The notes: a model not told the origin generated them from the sequence alone. A stretch of DNA of 64,000 nt from an uncultured Saprospiraceae bacterium (GCA_937981555.1 CALJOK010000046.1:1-64000); one strand, 5' to 3'. Shown: positions 46,826 through 56,678, counted from the stretch's first letter. Numbers and translations are program-made.

Positions 46826-47248
46826 TCATTTAATCTTTTTCAAAATAATCTTCCCACGAGTTTCTAAAATCAACTCATCACTCGTCTTCTTCACAATTTT
46901 ACAAAATTGATTTTCATTGTCTCTTTTTAGAAAAAAACCACCAGTTGAATTTTCAACTTGATAAATGACATCTTGGGTTTTGTCATTTTTGAGTTGGGTG
47001 GAAATTTTTAAAGTTTGATTCTCGAAATGCCAGGTTTCTTTTATGTTGTCTCGGATAGGGAAGGAGGTTTCGTTGATGTTGTCGATTTCCGAAGTGTTGT
47101 TTCCGTTAGCATCAGTTTTAAAAGTGGTGTCTTTTATTTCAACGGTTTGGGAAATGAGTTGGTATGTTTCTGTTCCTGTGATGGTTTGTGGCGTATCGGA
47201 ACAGGAGAAGATTAAAATCGAAAGGATAAATGGTAAATGATATTTCAT
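46826..47248 (-). CDS. Small hypothetical lipoprotein
   Basis: 140 residues with a lipoprotein signal (IFSC, Cys16) and a beta-strand-rich body (ETWHFENQTLKIST, VIYQVENSTGGFFLKRD), suggesting a small lipocalin-like barrel. Family not identified. Confidence 0.7.
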   Translation of the reverse strand: MKYHLPFILSILIFSCSDTPQTITGTETYQLISQTVEIKDTTFKTDANGNNTSEIDNINETSFPIRDNIKETWHFENQTLKISTQLKNDKTQDVIYQVENSTGGFFLKRDNENQFCKIVKKTSDELILETRGKIILKKIK

Positions 47249-47289
47249 AAAATTGATATAAGATTTTGATAAAAAGGGAATGATGAAAA

Positions 47290-48207
47290 TTAGTTTTTAA
47301 TAGGCTCGTCAAAAACTAAAAAGAAAGGATATTTATTTCTTATCCCTCTTCTTTGAGAATAATTTAATTCGTAGTATCCTTGGCTAAATATTTTTCTACT
47401 TTCTTCTTCCCATAATTTCATCAAGGTTGATTTCAACTCTGCAAGAGGAAATAATAAGTCTTGATAAGTACAACTTTTGGATGGAGATAAAATGTAGGAA
47501 GTTGCTTTAGCTTTATTCCATTCTTTAATCTTTTCAGCTAGTTCTTTTTTTGAAAAATTCGTATTCCCAATTTTAAAACCTGTGGGAAGAATCTCAATAG
47601 TTTTTACAGACCTTTTTGAGTTTTGATCATTTAATTCCGAAGCTGTAATATTGGGAGGCGGAGGTGGTGGTGGAATAAGTTTATTGTTGTGTTTAAAATA
47701 ACCTTGATTCAATTTTATAAAATCATCATCCATCTCATTTTTTAAAGAATCCATTACCTCATTTATAACTGAATTATTATTATCGAAATAATTCATTCTA
47801 AATAAAAAGCCTGTCGTACAAACATTTTCAAATCGAATTTTATCATCCGAATTACAAACAAAGTGGATTTTTAAAATCCCTAATTTGGGGAATGTATATA
47901 AAATAGGTTCTAATTTTTCATAAATTAAATCCTTATCAACGACCAATTCAATCAACATAACTGATAATTGAAGTTCTTTATATTTGGATTTATATTTTAT
48001 TTTATCAAATAATTTTTTTCTTAAATCACTTAAAGCGATACTATCATTTTCAAGATACAATCCACCATTTTTATCAACTGAAATTGAAACGTAATCTTTT
48101 AAATCATAATCGATTTGTACATATTCAAACTGAGGAACGTCAATATCAATTTGTCCATACAGTTGAGTTTGAAAAAATATAGTTAAGATTAAAAAGACGC
48201 TTTTCAT
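47290..48207 (-). CDS. Hypothetical secreted protein with proline run
   Basis: 305 residues. A signal peptide (about 1-18, ending LYG-Q) is followed by a region with VSISVDKNGGLYLENDSIALSDL that recalls biopolymer-transport (ExbD-like) periplasmic segments, a central PPPPPP hinge (about 177-184), and a C-terminal domain. No sorting domain. Transcribed toward 47248 and directly downstream of dnaG (6-base gap). Confidence 0.6.
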   Translation of the reverse strand: MKSVFLILTIFFQTQLYGQIDIDVPQFEYVQIDYDLKDYVSISVDKNGGLYLENDSIALSDLRKKLFDKIKYKSKYKELQLSVMLIELVVDKDLIYEKLEPILYTFPKLGILKIHFVCNSDDKIRFENVCTTGFLFRMNYFDNNNSVINEVMDSLKNEMDDDFIKLNQGYFKHNNKLIPPPPPPPNITASELNDQNSKRSVKTIEILPTGFKIGNTNFSKKELAEKIKEWNKAKATSYILSPSKSCTYQDLLFPLAELKSTLMKLWEEESRKIFSQGYYELNYSQRRGIRNKYPFFLVFDEPIKN

Positions 48208-48213
48208 TTTGTT

Positions 48214-50277
48214 CTATTTAAAAACCACCGTATTCAATTCCTTCGCCAAATCACTACTCATCTGTTTCAATTTCATCACCATTTTTAATTGTGTATTCAC
48301 CGCATCCACATCTCCTTTCTCAGAAGCCAATTTCATTTCATCTTGACTTTTTTTACTCATCCGAATTAACTTGGCTAACTTGAAACGCTTCAAAGAAAGC
48401 ACACTATCTAAGGTGAAATTCTCATCAGGTTGAGGTTGAGTTTGCAAAGTCACGCCCCATTTTTTTTGCCAATTTTCACTATACTCATTGGGTGAAGTGG
48501 AAAGATCTAATGCTAATTGAGCAATCTCCTCATCTTCATGACCGATATAAAATTGAGGGGTCAAAGGTTTCTCATCCACCAAATGTTGCAAACTCAAAGT
48601 CGCCACTCGATGATACAAAAGATTATCAAAGTCCTCCAATACATCTTGAATATTCGCCAAAACAAATTGGCCAACCGTGATGTTTTCTTCTTTATCAAAA
48701 ATCACATTACAACCTGTTACAAGAATTCTAATGATTTCTTTTTCTTTAAATGCATCACCACTTTTTTTTGCAGAAGGTCTTGATGCGATGCTGTGAATTC
48801 CTTGTTCTTCTGCCGCAGCGATTGCATCCATTGCCGCCAAATCTTCAGGGCTAGGTTCATTGGCATAAGGATTTTGATTCGGACTCTGATTCGAATTAGG
48901 AGTTGGCGTTTTTTTAGGAGTGATCGCTTTTTCTCTTTCCGCTCTTCGTTTTTCAAATAGTCGTTTGGTTTCACTCTTTTTAACCAAGCTTTCCAAAATT
49001 CGATTCGCCTCAGCTACCAAATATTTTTCTTCGACATCCATGATCGAAGCACACTCTTTAATATAAAGTGAACGTTTTAAAACATTAGGAATCTTCGCAA
49101 TACTTTCGATGATACTTCCAATAAGCCGCGTCTTTTTGACGGGATCATTTTTAGCTTCTTCGAGCAATAATTTTGTTTTGAAAAATATAAAATCATCTGC
49201 CTTCTCGTCAATGTATTTTTTAAAAGCTTCCGTTCCAACCTTTTGCAAATACGAATCTGGATCTTCCCCATCAGGTAGCAAAACCACTTTTACGTTCATG
49301 TCCTGCTCTAATACCAAATCCAATCCACGCAAGGCAGCTTTGATTCCAGCATTATCCCCATCGTACAAGATTTTCATATTTTTGGTAAACCGACTGACCA
49401 GCTGAATTTGTCCAACTGTCAAGGAAGTACCAGAGGAAGCGACGACATTGGTAATCCCAGACTGATGTAACGAAATTACGTCAGTATAGCCTTCCACCAA
49501 AACACATTCATCTAATTTTCGAATTTCACTCTTGGCATAATATGCGCCAAAGAGTACTCGACTTTTATTGTAAATATCTGACTCAGGAGAATTAATATAT
49601 TTGGCAGCCTTAGCATCTTTCTGTAAGATCCGTCCACCAAAACCAATAATTTTCCCACTCAAATTTCGAATGGGAAACATCACTCGTTCGCGATAAAAAT
49701 CACTTCCATATTGAGTTGTCAAACCCAGTTTTTTTAGCAAGTCAGTATTATGAGAATCCTGCGTCGCTTGCAAAGTGAAGCTGTTCTTTTGCTTCGAAGT
49801 ATATCCCAAATGCCAATGCTCAATCGTCTCTTCTCGGAAACCTCTTTCTTTAAAATAACTCAAACCAATACTTTTCCCTTCATCCGTTTCCATCAACTCT
49901 TTGTTGAAATAATCTGCAGCATATTGGTTGGTGATAAATAAACTATCGGCTAATTGTCTTTCCTTTCGTTGCGATTCGGTCAATTGTTTTTCAACGATTG
50001 CGATATTGTACCGTTCCGCCAAATATCTTAATGCCTCAGGGAAAGACATATTTTCATGGTTCATGATAAACCGCACCGGGTCACCACCTTTTCCGCAACC
50101 GAAACATTTACATAAATTCTTCGCAGGGGAAACCACAAAAGAAGGCGTCTTCTCATTATGAAATGGGCACAAACCTTTAAGATTAGAACCAGCACGTTTC
50201 AAGTTCACAAAGTCACCAACGACATCTTCAATCTTTGCGGTGTCGATTATTTCTTGTACCGTTTTTTGTGGAATCAT
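48214..50277 (-). CDS. dnaG: DNA primase
   Basis: Bacterial primase of 687 residues making RNA primers at the replication fork. Seen: CHC2 zinc finger with Cys37, His40, Cys58 and Cys61 (CPFH ... CFGCG), catalytic core with GFGGRIL, Toprim motif VEGYTDVISLHQSGI and DGDNAGIKAA, then a charged linker (about 430-490) and a helicase-binding C-terminal region. Located opposite tkt across a long noncoding gap. Confidence 0.97.
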   Translation of the reverse strand: MIPQKTVQEIIDTAKIEDVVGDFVNLKRAGSNLKGLCPFHNEKTPSFVVSPAKNLCKCFGCGKGGDPVRFIMNHENMSFPEALRYLAERYNIAIVEKQLTESQRKERQLADSLFITNQYAADYFNKELMETDEGKSIGLSYFKERGFREETIEHWHLGYTSKQKNSFTLQATQDSHNTDLLKKLGLTTQYGSDFYRERVMFPIRNLSGKIIGFGGRILQKDAKAAKYINSPESDIYNKSRVLFGAYYAKSEIRKLDECVLVEGYTDVISLHQSGITNVVASSGTSLTVGQIQLVSRFTKNMKILYDGDNAGIKAALRGLDLVLEQDMNVKVVLLPDGEDPDSYLQKVGTEAFKKYIDEKADDFIFFKTKLLLEEAKNDPVKKTRLIGSIIESIAKIPNVLKRSLYIKECASIMDVEEKYLVAEANRILESLVKKSETKRLFEKRRAEREKAITPKKTPTPNSNQSPNQNPYANEPSPEDLAAMDAIAAAEEQGIHSIASRPSAKKSGDAFKEKEIIRILVTGCNVIFDKEENITVGQFVLANIQDVLEDFDNLLYHRVATLSLQHLVDEKPLTPQFYIGHEDEEIAQLALDLSTSPNEYSENWQKKWGVTLQTQPQPDENFTLDSVLSLKRFKLAKLIRMSKKSQDEMKLASEKGDVDAVNTQLKMVMKLKQMSSDLAKELNTVVFK

Positions 50278-50380
50278 TTATTGGAAAAGATTTAATTGAT
50301 TGATTTAAAAATCATATTTGGAATAATAATTTTTTTTTGTAAAAATACCAAAAATCTGGCAATCCTAATATCTCATTTCA

Positions 50381-50466
50381 AAAACAAAGTAACACGTGGT
50401 GGTCTGCTTTAGCTGATCTAGAAACTCAAGTCAGCTAAAGCAGACCACCACGTGTTACTTTGTTTT
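50381..50466. repeat. 36-bp perfect inverted repeat
   Basis: Arms 50381-50416 and 50431-50466 are exact inverted copies with a 14-base loop. The core reads acgtggtggtctgctttagc on the left arm. The outer ends are A- and T-rich, so transcription from either side would produce a very stable hairpin. It is too long for an ordinary terminator; a mobile palindrome or replication-related structure is possible. Confidence 0.85.
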
Positions 50467-50470
50467 CCAA

Positions 50471-50563
50471 AACTTTAACGTCTAGTTAAAAACTTTAACC
50501 GAAACCATTTTAACTTACAATAAGCTGATTATCAATAAGTTACAAAATTAACTTTAACGTCTA
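50471..50563. repeat. Short direct repeat pair
   Basis: aactttaacgtcta occurs at 50471-50484 and 50550-50563, same orientation, 79 bases apart. Either a regulatory site pair or duplicated ends; nothing decisive. Confidence 0.45.
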
Positions 50564-50698
50564 TTAAAATTGGTAACATCTTTTGGTTGAAAAATTGTCC
50601 ATTTTCTACTTGATGATTAAAGAGTAGAGGAGCAAGAACAGATTTTAATTGTCATTTTAATTTTGATTAAAAAGTATGGGTGTTCTCATAGTGTGTGG

Positions 50699-50740
50699 AT
50701 TACCCTTCCTTCGGAAACGATTGGGAGGGTAATTTTTTTT
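50699..50740 (+). terminator. Orphan intrinsic terminator (possible small RNA 3' end)
   Basis: An 11-bp stem (attacccttcc about 50699-50709 with gggagggtaat about 50723-50733, one G-U pair) is followed by eight or more T. No + strand gene precedes it: dnaG is on the other strand. It therefore ends an unannotated transcript or acts in the tkt upstream region. Confidence 0.75.
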
Positions 50741-50810
50741 GGAAAAAATTTAAATCAACAATTTGTGGAGAAATTTTCCATCCTTAATTATTCATTTTTC
50801 ATTAGTTAAT

Positions 50811-50818
50811 TATCTTTG
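50811..50818 (+). promoter_or_regulatory. Putative -7 box for tkt
   Basis: TATCTTTG matches TAnnTTTG, 46 bases before ATG 50865; the -33 TTG is not evident. Confidence 0.45.
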
Positions 50819-50864
50819 TGTCGAATTTGAGAATGATTTTTAAAAAATTAACAAACCGTACAAT

Positions 50865-52919
50865 ATGTCAAATCAAATTGAAGGGAAAACAATCGCGACA
50901 CGAGCAGCTGATAATATCAGAATTCTTGCCGCAGCAATGGTTGAAAAAGCAAAATCAGGTCACCCAGGCGGACCGATGGGAGGAGCCGATTTTGTTCAAG
51001 TACTCTACTCTGAATTTTTAAATTATGATCCGGACGATATGTCTTGGCCAATGCGTGATCGCTTCTTTTTAGATGCAGGACACATGTCTTCGATGTTATA
51101 TGGTGTGCAAACATTGTTGGGGAATTATACGATGGATGAAATTAAAAACTTCCGTCAATGGGGTAGTCCAACTCCTGGTCACCCAGAAGTAGATGTAGCA
51201 AGAGGAATTGAAAATACATCAGGACCATTAGGTTTGGGACATGCATTTGGAGCAGGAGCTGCCATTGCAGAACGATTTTTAGCAGCTCGATTTGGAGAGG
51301 TGGTAGAGCACATGACTTACCTTTATATTTCTGACGGAGGAATTCAAGAAGAAATTTCTCAAGGAGTAGGAAGAATTGCAGGGCATTTAGGTTTAGGGAA
51401 ATTAGTGATGTTTTACGATGCCAACGATGTTCAATTGTCAACGATGGTTGATGAAGTGACTAAAGAAGATACAGCTAAAAAATATGAAGCTTGGAATTGG
51501 CATGTTATTACAATTGACGGTAATGATACTGACGCGATTCGTCATGCAATTCAAGCAGGGGTAGATGAGTCAGAACGACCAACTTTAATTATCGGAAAAA
51601 CGGTAATGGGTAAAGGAGCAATGACAGAAGGTGGAGAAATATATGAAGGGAAAGTAGATACTCATGGTCAGCCATTGAGTAAGTCAGGAGGAGATTTTGC
51701 CGCTTCGGTCAAAAACTTAGGAGGAGATCCAGAAGATGCTTTTCAAATCTTTCCAGAAGTAAAAGAATTTTATGCGAATGTTTTAGATAGAAAAAGAGAG
51801 GTAGCCCAAAAACGAAAAGCGGCTTTTGAAACTTGGAAAACTGATAACCCAAAACGTTCAGCTAGATTAGCAAAATTCTTCTCAGACAAAGTACAGGAAA
51901 TTGATTGGTCTGCGATCGAACAAGACAAAAATTCAGCGACTCGAAATGGGTCAAAGAATGTATTAAGTCATTTAGCTGATCATGTCGAAAATATGATTGT
52001 GTCTTCAGCCGATCTTTCGAATAGTGATAAAACGGATGGTTTTTTAAAGAAGACAACGGCCTTCCAAAAAGGAGATTTCAAAGGACAATTTTTGCAAGCA
52101 GGTGTGGCTGAGTTGACGATGTCAGCTTTGTGTACCGGATTAGCTTTACATGGTGGAGTGATTCCAGTTTGTGCAACATTCTTTGCATTTTCTGATTATA
52201 TGAAACCTGCGATGCGAGTAGCTGCTTTGATGGAAACTCCGGTGATTTTTATGTGGACGCATGATGCATTTAGAGTAGGAGAGGATGGGCCGACGCACCA
52301 ACCGATTGAGCAAGAAGCACAATTAAGATTGTTGGAGCAGTTGAAAAATCACTCTGGAGAAAATAGTCTTTTAGCATTGCGACCTGCGGATACGGATGAA
52401 GCAACAGTTGCTTGGAAAATGGCTTTCGAAAATAGAAAGACACCAACAGGGATGATTTTCTCTAGACAGAATATTCAAACACTTCCAGCAAGCGAAGGAA
52501 ATACGAGATACCAAGATGCTTTGCAAGCTCAAAAAGGAGCTTACGTAGTTCAAGATTGCGAAGGTACACCTGATGTAGTATTGGTAGCAAATGGTTCTGA
52601 AGTAGCGACTTTGATTGATGGTGCCGCAAAATTAAGGAATGACCATGGTAAAAAAGTAAGAGTAGTTTCTGCGATTTCAGAAGGATTATTTAGAAATCAA
52701 TCTGCAGATTATCAAGAGTCTGTTTTACCTGCTGCTTGTCCGACGTTTGGTTTGACTGCTGGCTTGCCTAGTACTTTACGAGGTTTAGTTGGAGCAAATG
52801 GGGAAGTATTTGGAATGACGCATTTTGGTTATTCAGCACCTTATACTGTGTTGGATGAGAAGTTTGGTTTTACGGGGGAGAATGTGGTGAAGCAAGTGCT
52901 AGAATTATTGAGTAAATAA
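50865..52919 (+). CDS. tkt: Transketolase
   Basis: Thiamine-diphosphate-dependent transketolase of 684 residues, non-oxidative pentose phosphate pathway. Seen: GHPGGPMGGADF near the N-terminus, cofactor-binding stretch SDGGIQEEISQG ... YDANDVQL, pyrimidine-domain FAFSDYMKPAMR and THDAFRVGEDGPTHQPIE. The product, erythrose 4-phosphate, also feeds aromatic amino acid synthesis. Confidence 0.95.
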   Translation: MSNQIEGKTIATRAADNIRILAAAMVEKAKSGHPGGPMGGADFVQVLYSEFLNYDPDDMSWPMRDRFFLDAGHMSSMLYGVQTLLGNYTMDEIKNFRQWGSPTPGHPEVDVARGIENTSGPLGLGHAFGAGAAIAERFLAARFGEVVEHMTYLYISDGGIQEEISQGVGRIAGHLGLGKLVMFYDANDVQLSTMVDEVTKEDTAKKYEAWNWHVITIDGNDTDAIRHAIQAGVDESERPTLIIGKTVMGKGAMTEGGEIYEGKVDTHGQPLSKSGGDFAASVKNLGGDPEDAFQIFPEVKEFYANVLDRKREVAQKRKAAFETWKTDNPKRSARLAKFFSDKVQEIDWSAIEQDKNSATRNGSKNVLSHLADHVENMIVSSADLSNSDKTDGFLKKTTAFQKGDFKGQFLQAGVAELTMSALCTGLALHGGVIPVCATFFAFSDYMKPAMRVAALMETPVIFMWTHDAFRVGEDGPTHQPIEQEAQLRLLEQLKNHSGENSLLALRPADTDEATVAWKMAFENRKTPTGMIFSRQNIQTLPASEGNTRYQDALQAQKGAYVVQDCEGTPDVVLVANGSEVATLIDGAAKLRNDHGKKVRVVSAISEGLFRNQSADYQESVLPAACPTFGLTAGLPSTLRGLVGANGEVFGMTHFGYSAPYTVLDEKFGFTGENVVKQVLELLSK

Positions 52920-52950
52920 ATCAAACAACTTTTTAGAATTTATAAAAAAT

Positions 52951-52983
52951 GCACTTTGAAATAATTTTCAAAGTGCATTTTTC
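52951..52983 (+). terminator. Intrinsic terminator after tkt
   Basis: An 11-bp perfect stem (52951-52961 with 52966-52976) and a 4-base loop, extended by flanking A and T runs. Confidence 0.9.
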
Positions 52984-53036
52984 TTTCCTAGTTTCTTATT
53001 AAAATCATAGAAGCAATTTTGTCGTGCGATGATTTC

Positions 53037-53942
53037 TTAATTCATATTTCTATATTCTGAAGGACTATTTCCAGTCTTGGATTTAAATAATTTGCTAAAG
53101 TGTTGAGGATATTCAAAACCTAAATCATAAGCAACTTCACTAATGGTAGAGGTAGAATTGAGCAACAACGATTTTGCTTTTTCCAATAGGTAGCCATGAA
53201 TATGGTCTTTAGCACTTCTGCCAGTTTCTAATCGTAACAAATCACTCAAATAACTACCAGACATGTTTAGTGCTTTTCCACATTGAGTTATAGAAGGAAT
53301 GCCGTTATTTTTTAATTCATCAGAACTAAAATAAACTTCAAGATATTTTTCAAAACGAACGATAAAATCCTTATTCAGATTAGCACGAGTATAAAACTGT
53401 CGATCATAATAACGATGACAATATTTTATTATCGACTCCAAATTAACGATTAACAATTCCTGCGAATGCTTATCTATATTTTGTTCTAATTCAATTTCTA
53501 TTCGCTCCACTAAATCTGTCAATATTTTTTTTTCCTTTGTAGAAGTATGCAAAGCTTCATTGATATCATACTCAAAAAATGAATAATCCTTAATGGTTTT
53601 ACCTAAATTGGATTTGCGAATTAAATCAGGATGAAAAAGAATATTCCAACCATTATGGTCTAATTCAGCATCGGTATTATCAAATACGGTCACTTGATTC
53701 GGTGCGATAAATGCTAAAGTTCCCTCTTCATAGTCATAGGAATTTCGACCATAGGAGAAAGAGCCTTTTACATTTCCCTTCATTCCTAGAAGGTACAAAT
53801 CACTCGTGACCTTTGCATTTCCAAAATCAAAATCAACTTTGGGCCATTCTCTGATAACTGTAATCAGCGGGTGCAATGGCTTTGCTAAACCGAACATATG
53901 ATGCACTTCTGCGATACTTTTTATGTGGAAGAAATCTGACAT
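53037..53942 (-). CDS. AraC family transcriptional regulator
   Basis: 301 residues. The N-terminal ligand/cupin-like part (SFSYGRNSYDYEEGTLAFIAPNQ) is followed by a C-terminal AraC double helix-turn-helix (about 205-300), including ISEVAYDLGFEYPQHFSKLFKSKTG (partial match to the family signature). Next to the SDR-SRPBCC pair, which it may control; that is inference from proximity, 190 bases away on the same strand. Confidence 0.92.
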   Translation of the reverse strand: MSDFFHIKSIAEVHHMFGLAKPLHPLITVIREWPKVDFDFGNAKVTSDLYLLGMKGNVKGSFSYGRNSYDYEEGTLAFIAPNQVTVFDNTDAELDHNGWNILFHPDLIRKSNLGKTIKDYSFFEYDINEALHTSTKEKKILTDLVERIEIELEQNIDKHSQELLIVNLESIIKYCHRYYDRQFYTRANLNKDFIVRFEKYLEVYFSSDELKNNGIPSITQCGKALNMSGSYLSDLLRLETGRSAKDHIHGYLLEKAKSLLLNSTSTISEVAYDLGFEYPQHFSKLFKSKTGNSPSEYRNMN

Positions 53943-54132
53943 ATTAGATTAGTTTTTGGAAGAATACCATGAGTGAAAATCAATATTAAAAAAGATAGAA
54001 AGAGCGTCCAGCATAGTTTAATGATATGCAATGACTTTACAAATATTATTTTTAATTATTTACTTTCCACCCAAAGTACTATAAATTTGATAGTTCTGTT
54101 TCGTTAAAGATTAGTAGTTAGTAAACTCATTT

Positions 54133-55032
54133 TTAATACCGAACACTTGTCATCTCCTCAGACAAATCCCAAAGTCGTTTTGCATTGGTTTCGTGGTGAG
54201 ACATTTTATTAGATTGTACTAAAATAGGAGAACCTTTGGCTTCCATAAATCCTGAAGGACCATAGTAATCACCCGGTTTAGCCACTTCATCAATAGCAGC
54301 TCTAAGTGTTGGTAAAACACCATTTTCTACATTTTGAGAAAAGATAGGATTTAGCACTCTAAAGAACAACGAATGCCTTTGTAAGTCTGTGCTCGTCCAG
54401 CCAGGATGAGCAGCAGTTACTATTGGAGCAGCGGAATCACCTTGAAGTTTTTTAGCTAATTCATAAGTAAAATAAAGGTTTGCTAATTTGCTATCTCCAT
54501 AAGCTTTTCCTGTATCATAAGTTCTTTTTTTCCAGTTGATATCATCAAAGTCAATATTTCCTTGTCGGTGCGCAACACTAGAAGTTGCTACGATTCTAGC
54601 TGCTTTGGTCTTTTTTAATAGAGGCATTAAATGTCCAGTCAAAGCGAAATGTCCTAAATGATTGACACCCATTTGTATTTCAAAACCATCTTCGGTTTTG
54701 GAAAAAGGACAAGCCATCACGCCAGCATTATTAATTAAAATGTCCAAATGGTCATAGGAAGATTTTACGCCTTCGGCAAAAGTTTGGATAGATTTTAAAC
54801 TATTGAGCTCTAGTTTTCTAACGTCGATGATTGCGTTAGGAAATGTTTGGGATATTTCTTTTGCAACGTTTTTTCCTTTTTCTATATTTCTAACCGCCAT
54901 TACAACTGTTGCATTTTTTCCGCTCAAAACTTTAGTCGCTTCTTTTCCTAAGCCACTTGTTGCACCTGTAATAATGACTATTGTATCTTTTTGATTTGGA
55001 ATATTATTGGAGTTCCATTTTGATTTTGCCAT
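54133..55032 (-). CDS. SDR oxidoreductase (retinol-dehydrogenase-like)
   Basis: 299 residues. Seen: TGATSGLG at 22-29, NNAGVMACPF, Ser in ATSSVAHRQG, and Y-G-D-S-K (AYGDSKLANLY) as the YxxxK pair. The pattern fits the retinol dehydrogenase/WWOX type SDRs. It is 30 bases downstream of the SRPBCC gene, so co-transcribed. Confidence 0.9.
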   Translation of the reverse strand: MAKSKWNSNNIPNQKDTIVIITGATSGLGKEATKVLSGKNATVVMAVRNIEKGKNVAKEISQTFPNAIIDVRKLELNSLKSIQTFAEGVKSSYDHLDILINNAGVMACPFSKTEDGFEIQMGVNHLGHFALTGHLMPLLKKTKAARIVATSSVAHRQGNIDFDDINWKKRTYDTGKAYGDSKLANLYFTYELAKKLQGDSAAPIVTAAHPGWTSTDLQRHSLFFRVLNPIFSQNVENGVLPTLRAAIDEVAKPGDYYGPSGFMEAKGSPILVQSNKMSHHETNAKRLWDLSEEMTSVRY

Positions 55033-55062
55033 GATTTTCTTTTTTAATTTTATTATCCATGA

Positions 55063-55557
55063 TTAAGACCTCTCGCAAAAAATTTTGAATCCTTTGTTCA
55101 TTTCATTGTATTTTTCAATCATATTTGCTTTAATTTTTTTTGTCATAATGAAAGACTTTAGCATCCCTTTCATCTTTTCATAATGTACGAGGCGAGTTCC
55201 TTTTCCATTATTGATGGACTCAAAAATAAAGACGTGTTCAGCACTTATAAATATTCCTTTGCTAAATCCCCAATTAAATACTTCTTCATTATTATCATAA
55301 ATCGAAGGATAAACTGGAGCTTTGGCGGGATCTCCTTTTCTTCCAAAGTTCAACATTAAGTTAATAGTTGGTTTAGTGCTCAAATCGTTGAGGTCTCCAC
55401 TTTTAACTGCGATCTCTGGAATTACAGTATTCCACTCTGACCATTTTTCAAATTGTAAAAACCTGTTCCGAACTATTTTTGGTGAAGCATCTATTTCAAT
55501 TTCTGTAAAGGCGGTATATTTTCCTTTTACATCATTTGGCTGTCTATAATATTTCAT
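55063..55557 (-). CDS. SRPBCC-domain protein
   Basis: 164 residues from ATG 55557 (the frame reaches 55608 only at a TTG). START/polyketide-cyclase-like fold suggested by FTEIEIDASPKIVRNRFLQF, WSEWNTVIPEI and EHVFIFESINNGKGTRLVHYE. These bind hydrophobic ligands. The pairing with an SDR suggests a shared small-molecule step, substrate unknown. Confidence 0.82.
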   Translation of the reverse strand: MKYYRQPNDVKGKYTAFTEIEIDASPKIVRNRFLQFEKWSEWNTVIPEIAVKSGDLNDLSTKPTINLMLNFGRKGDPAKAPVYPSIYDNNEEVFNWGFSKGIFISAEHVFIFESINNGKGTRLVHYEKMKGMLKSFIMTKKIKANMIEKYNEMNKGFKIFCERS

Positions 55558-55695
55558 AGTCTTTATTATTATTTTATCCTTAGTTGTTGATTGTGTTATT
55601 ACGGTCAAACAAAGGCCAGATAAAGGTGAGTCTTTTGAATTGTAGAGATTTAATCATTTCGCAGAAACTTGAATACATTTCGCCGAAATGAAAAC

Positions 55696-55739
55696 AAAAA
55701 GAGGCAAGATGTTGATTAACATCTTGCCTCTTTTTTTTT
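55696..55739 (-). terminator. Strong terminator between TauE gene and SRPBCC gene
   Basis: A perfect 18-bp stem (55696-55713 with 55718-55735) and a 4-base loop, with A and T runs on either side, so active in both directions. It serves the minus-strand TauE gene ending at 55787. Confidence 0.9.
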
Positions 55740-55786
55740 AATTAATTTTCCTATGATTCCTTTTGATGGTATTGGGGCAACCACTT

Positions 55787-56554
55787 TTATTTAAAAAATA
55801 TCAAAATTGCACCTATCGCAGTCATCATTAAAATCAATTTTCGATACGCTTCATTTTTAATCTTTTCCACCACTTTTAAGCCTACTAAAAAACCAACAAT
55901 CACCATTGGGAATAATCTAAAATTTACCGCCATCGATTCCATCGAAATACTTTCCCAATGGAAAATATGAAAAGGTAATTTGAAAATATTAATGATAAAA
56001 AATAACCATGCAGCAGTTCCAATAAATTGATCTTTAGGCAATCGCATTGCCAGGAAAAATATGTTGGAAAATGCTCCTGCTAAATTCCCTAACATAGTCG
56101 TGACTCCCGCCATAAATCCCATCATTCCACCAAACCATTTTGAGGTAGGGACAGTTTTTACTTTTTTATTTTCCCACCAAAACATCATGATAACTGAACC
56201 AATAATGATGACTGCCATGATGTTTTTGAAAATGTCAGGCAATAAATCTTTTCCAGCATAACTTCCTATCACGACCCCTAACATCATCCAAGGCAAAAGT
56301 TGCATTAAATATTTCCATTGAGCATGACGGTTATAATAAATGACAGCCATTATGTCACCAAAAATAAATAAGGGTAAAACGATTCCAGTAGATGCTTTGG
56401 ACTCAAAGACGAATGCTAAAGTGGTAACGATAATTATGCTAATTCCTTTGATTCCTGCTTTTGAAATTCCAGCTAAGAATGCTGCAAAAAAAGCATAGCC
56501 CCAATAAAGATTTGAAACTTGAAACTGAGGAGTTAACTCGAGGAATGAATTCAT
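55787..56554 (-). CDS. TauE/SafE family permease
   Basis: Integral membrane protein of 255 residues with about eight helices; family motifs AGISKAGIKGISII near the start and LGNLAGAFSNIFFLA in the middle. The family exports sulfite, sulfoacetate or other small organosulfur anions. Monocistronic with its own terminator. Confidence 0.9.
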   Translation of the reverse strand: MNSFLELTPQFQVSNLYWGYAFFAAFLAGISKAGIKGISIIIVTTLAFVFESKASTGIVLPLFIFGDIMAVIYYNRHAQWKYLMQLLPWMMLGVVIGSYAGKDLLPDIFKNIMAVIIIGSVIMMFWWENKKVKTVPTSKWFGGMMGFMAGVTTMLGNLAGAFSNIFFLAMRLPKDQFIGTAAWLFFIINIFKLPFHIFHWESISMESMAVNFRLFPMVIVGFLVGLKVVEKIKNEAYRKLILMMTAIGAILIFFK

Positions 56555-56678
56555 ATAGTATTGGTAATCAGTTTATTTAGTATGATGAAAATAACCATTA
56601 ATCAATCGGTTATATGATTTCTTGATTTAATAAAAATCAAATAAAAAGAAATAGGATTTATGTTAAAAAAGTAATCTA

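Larger units (their letters stand above)
50278..50864. other. 587-base noncoding region between dnaG and tkt
   Basis: No protein gene is supported. It contains a 36-bp perfect inverted repeat (50381-50466), two copies of aactttaacgtcta (50471-50484 and 50550-50563), an orphan terminator (50699-50740), and a -7 box for tkt (50811-50818). The gap is much longer than most in this window. Confidence 0.6.
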
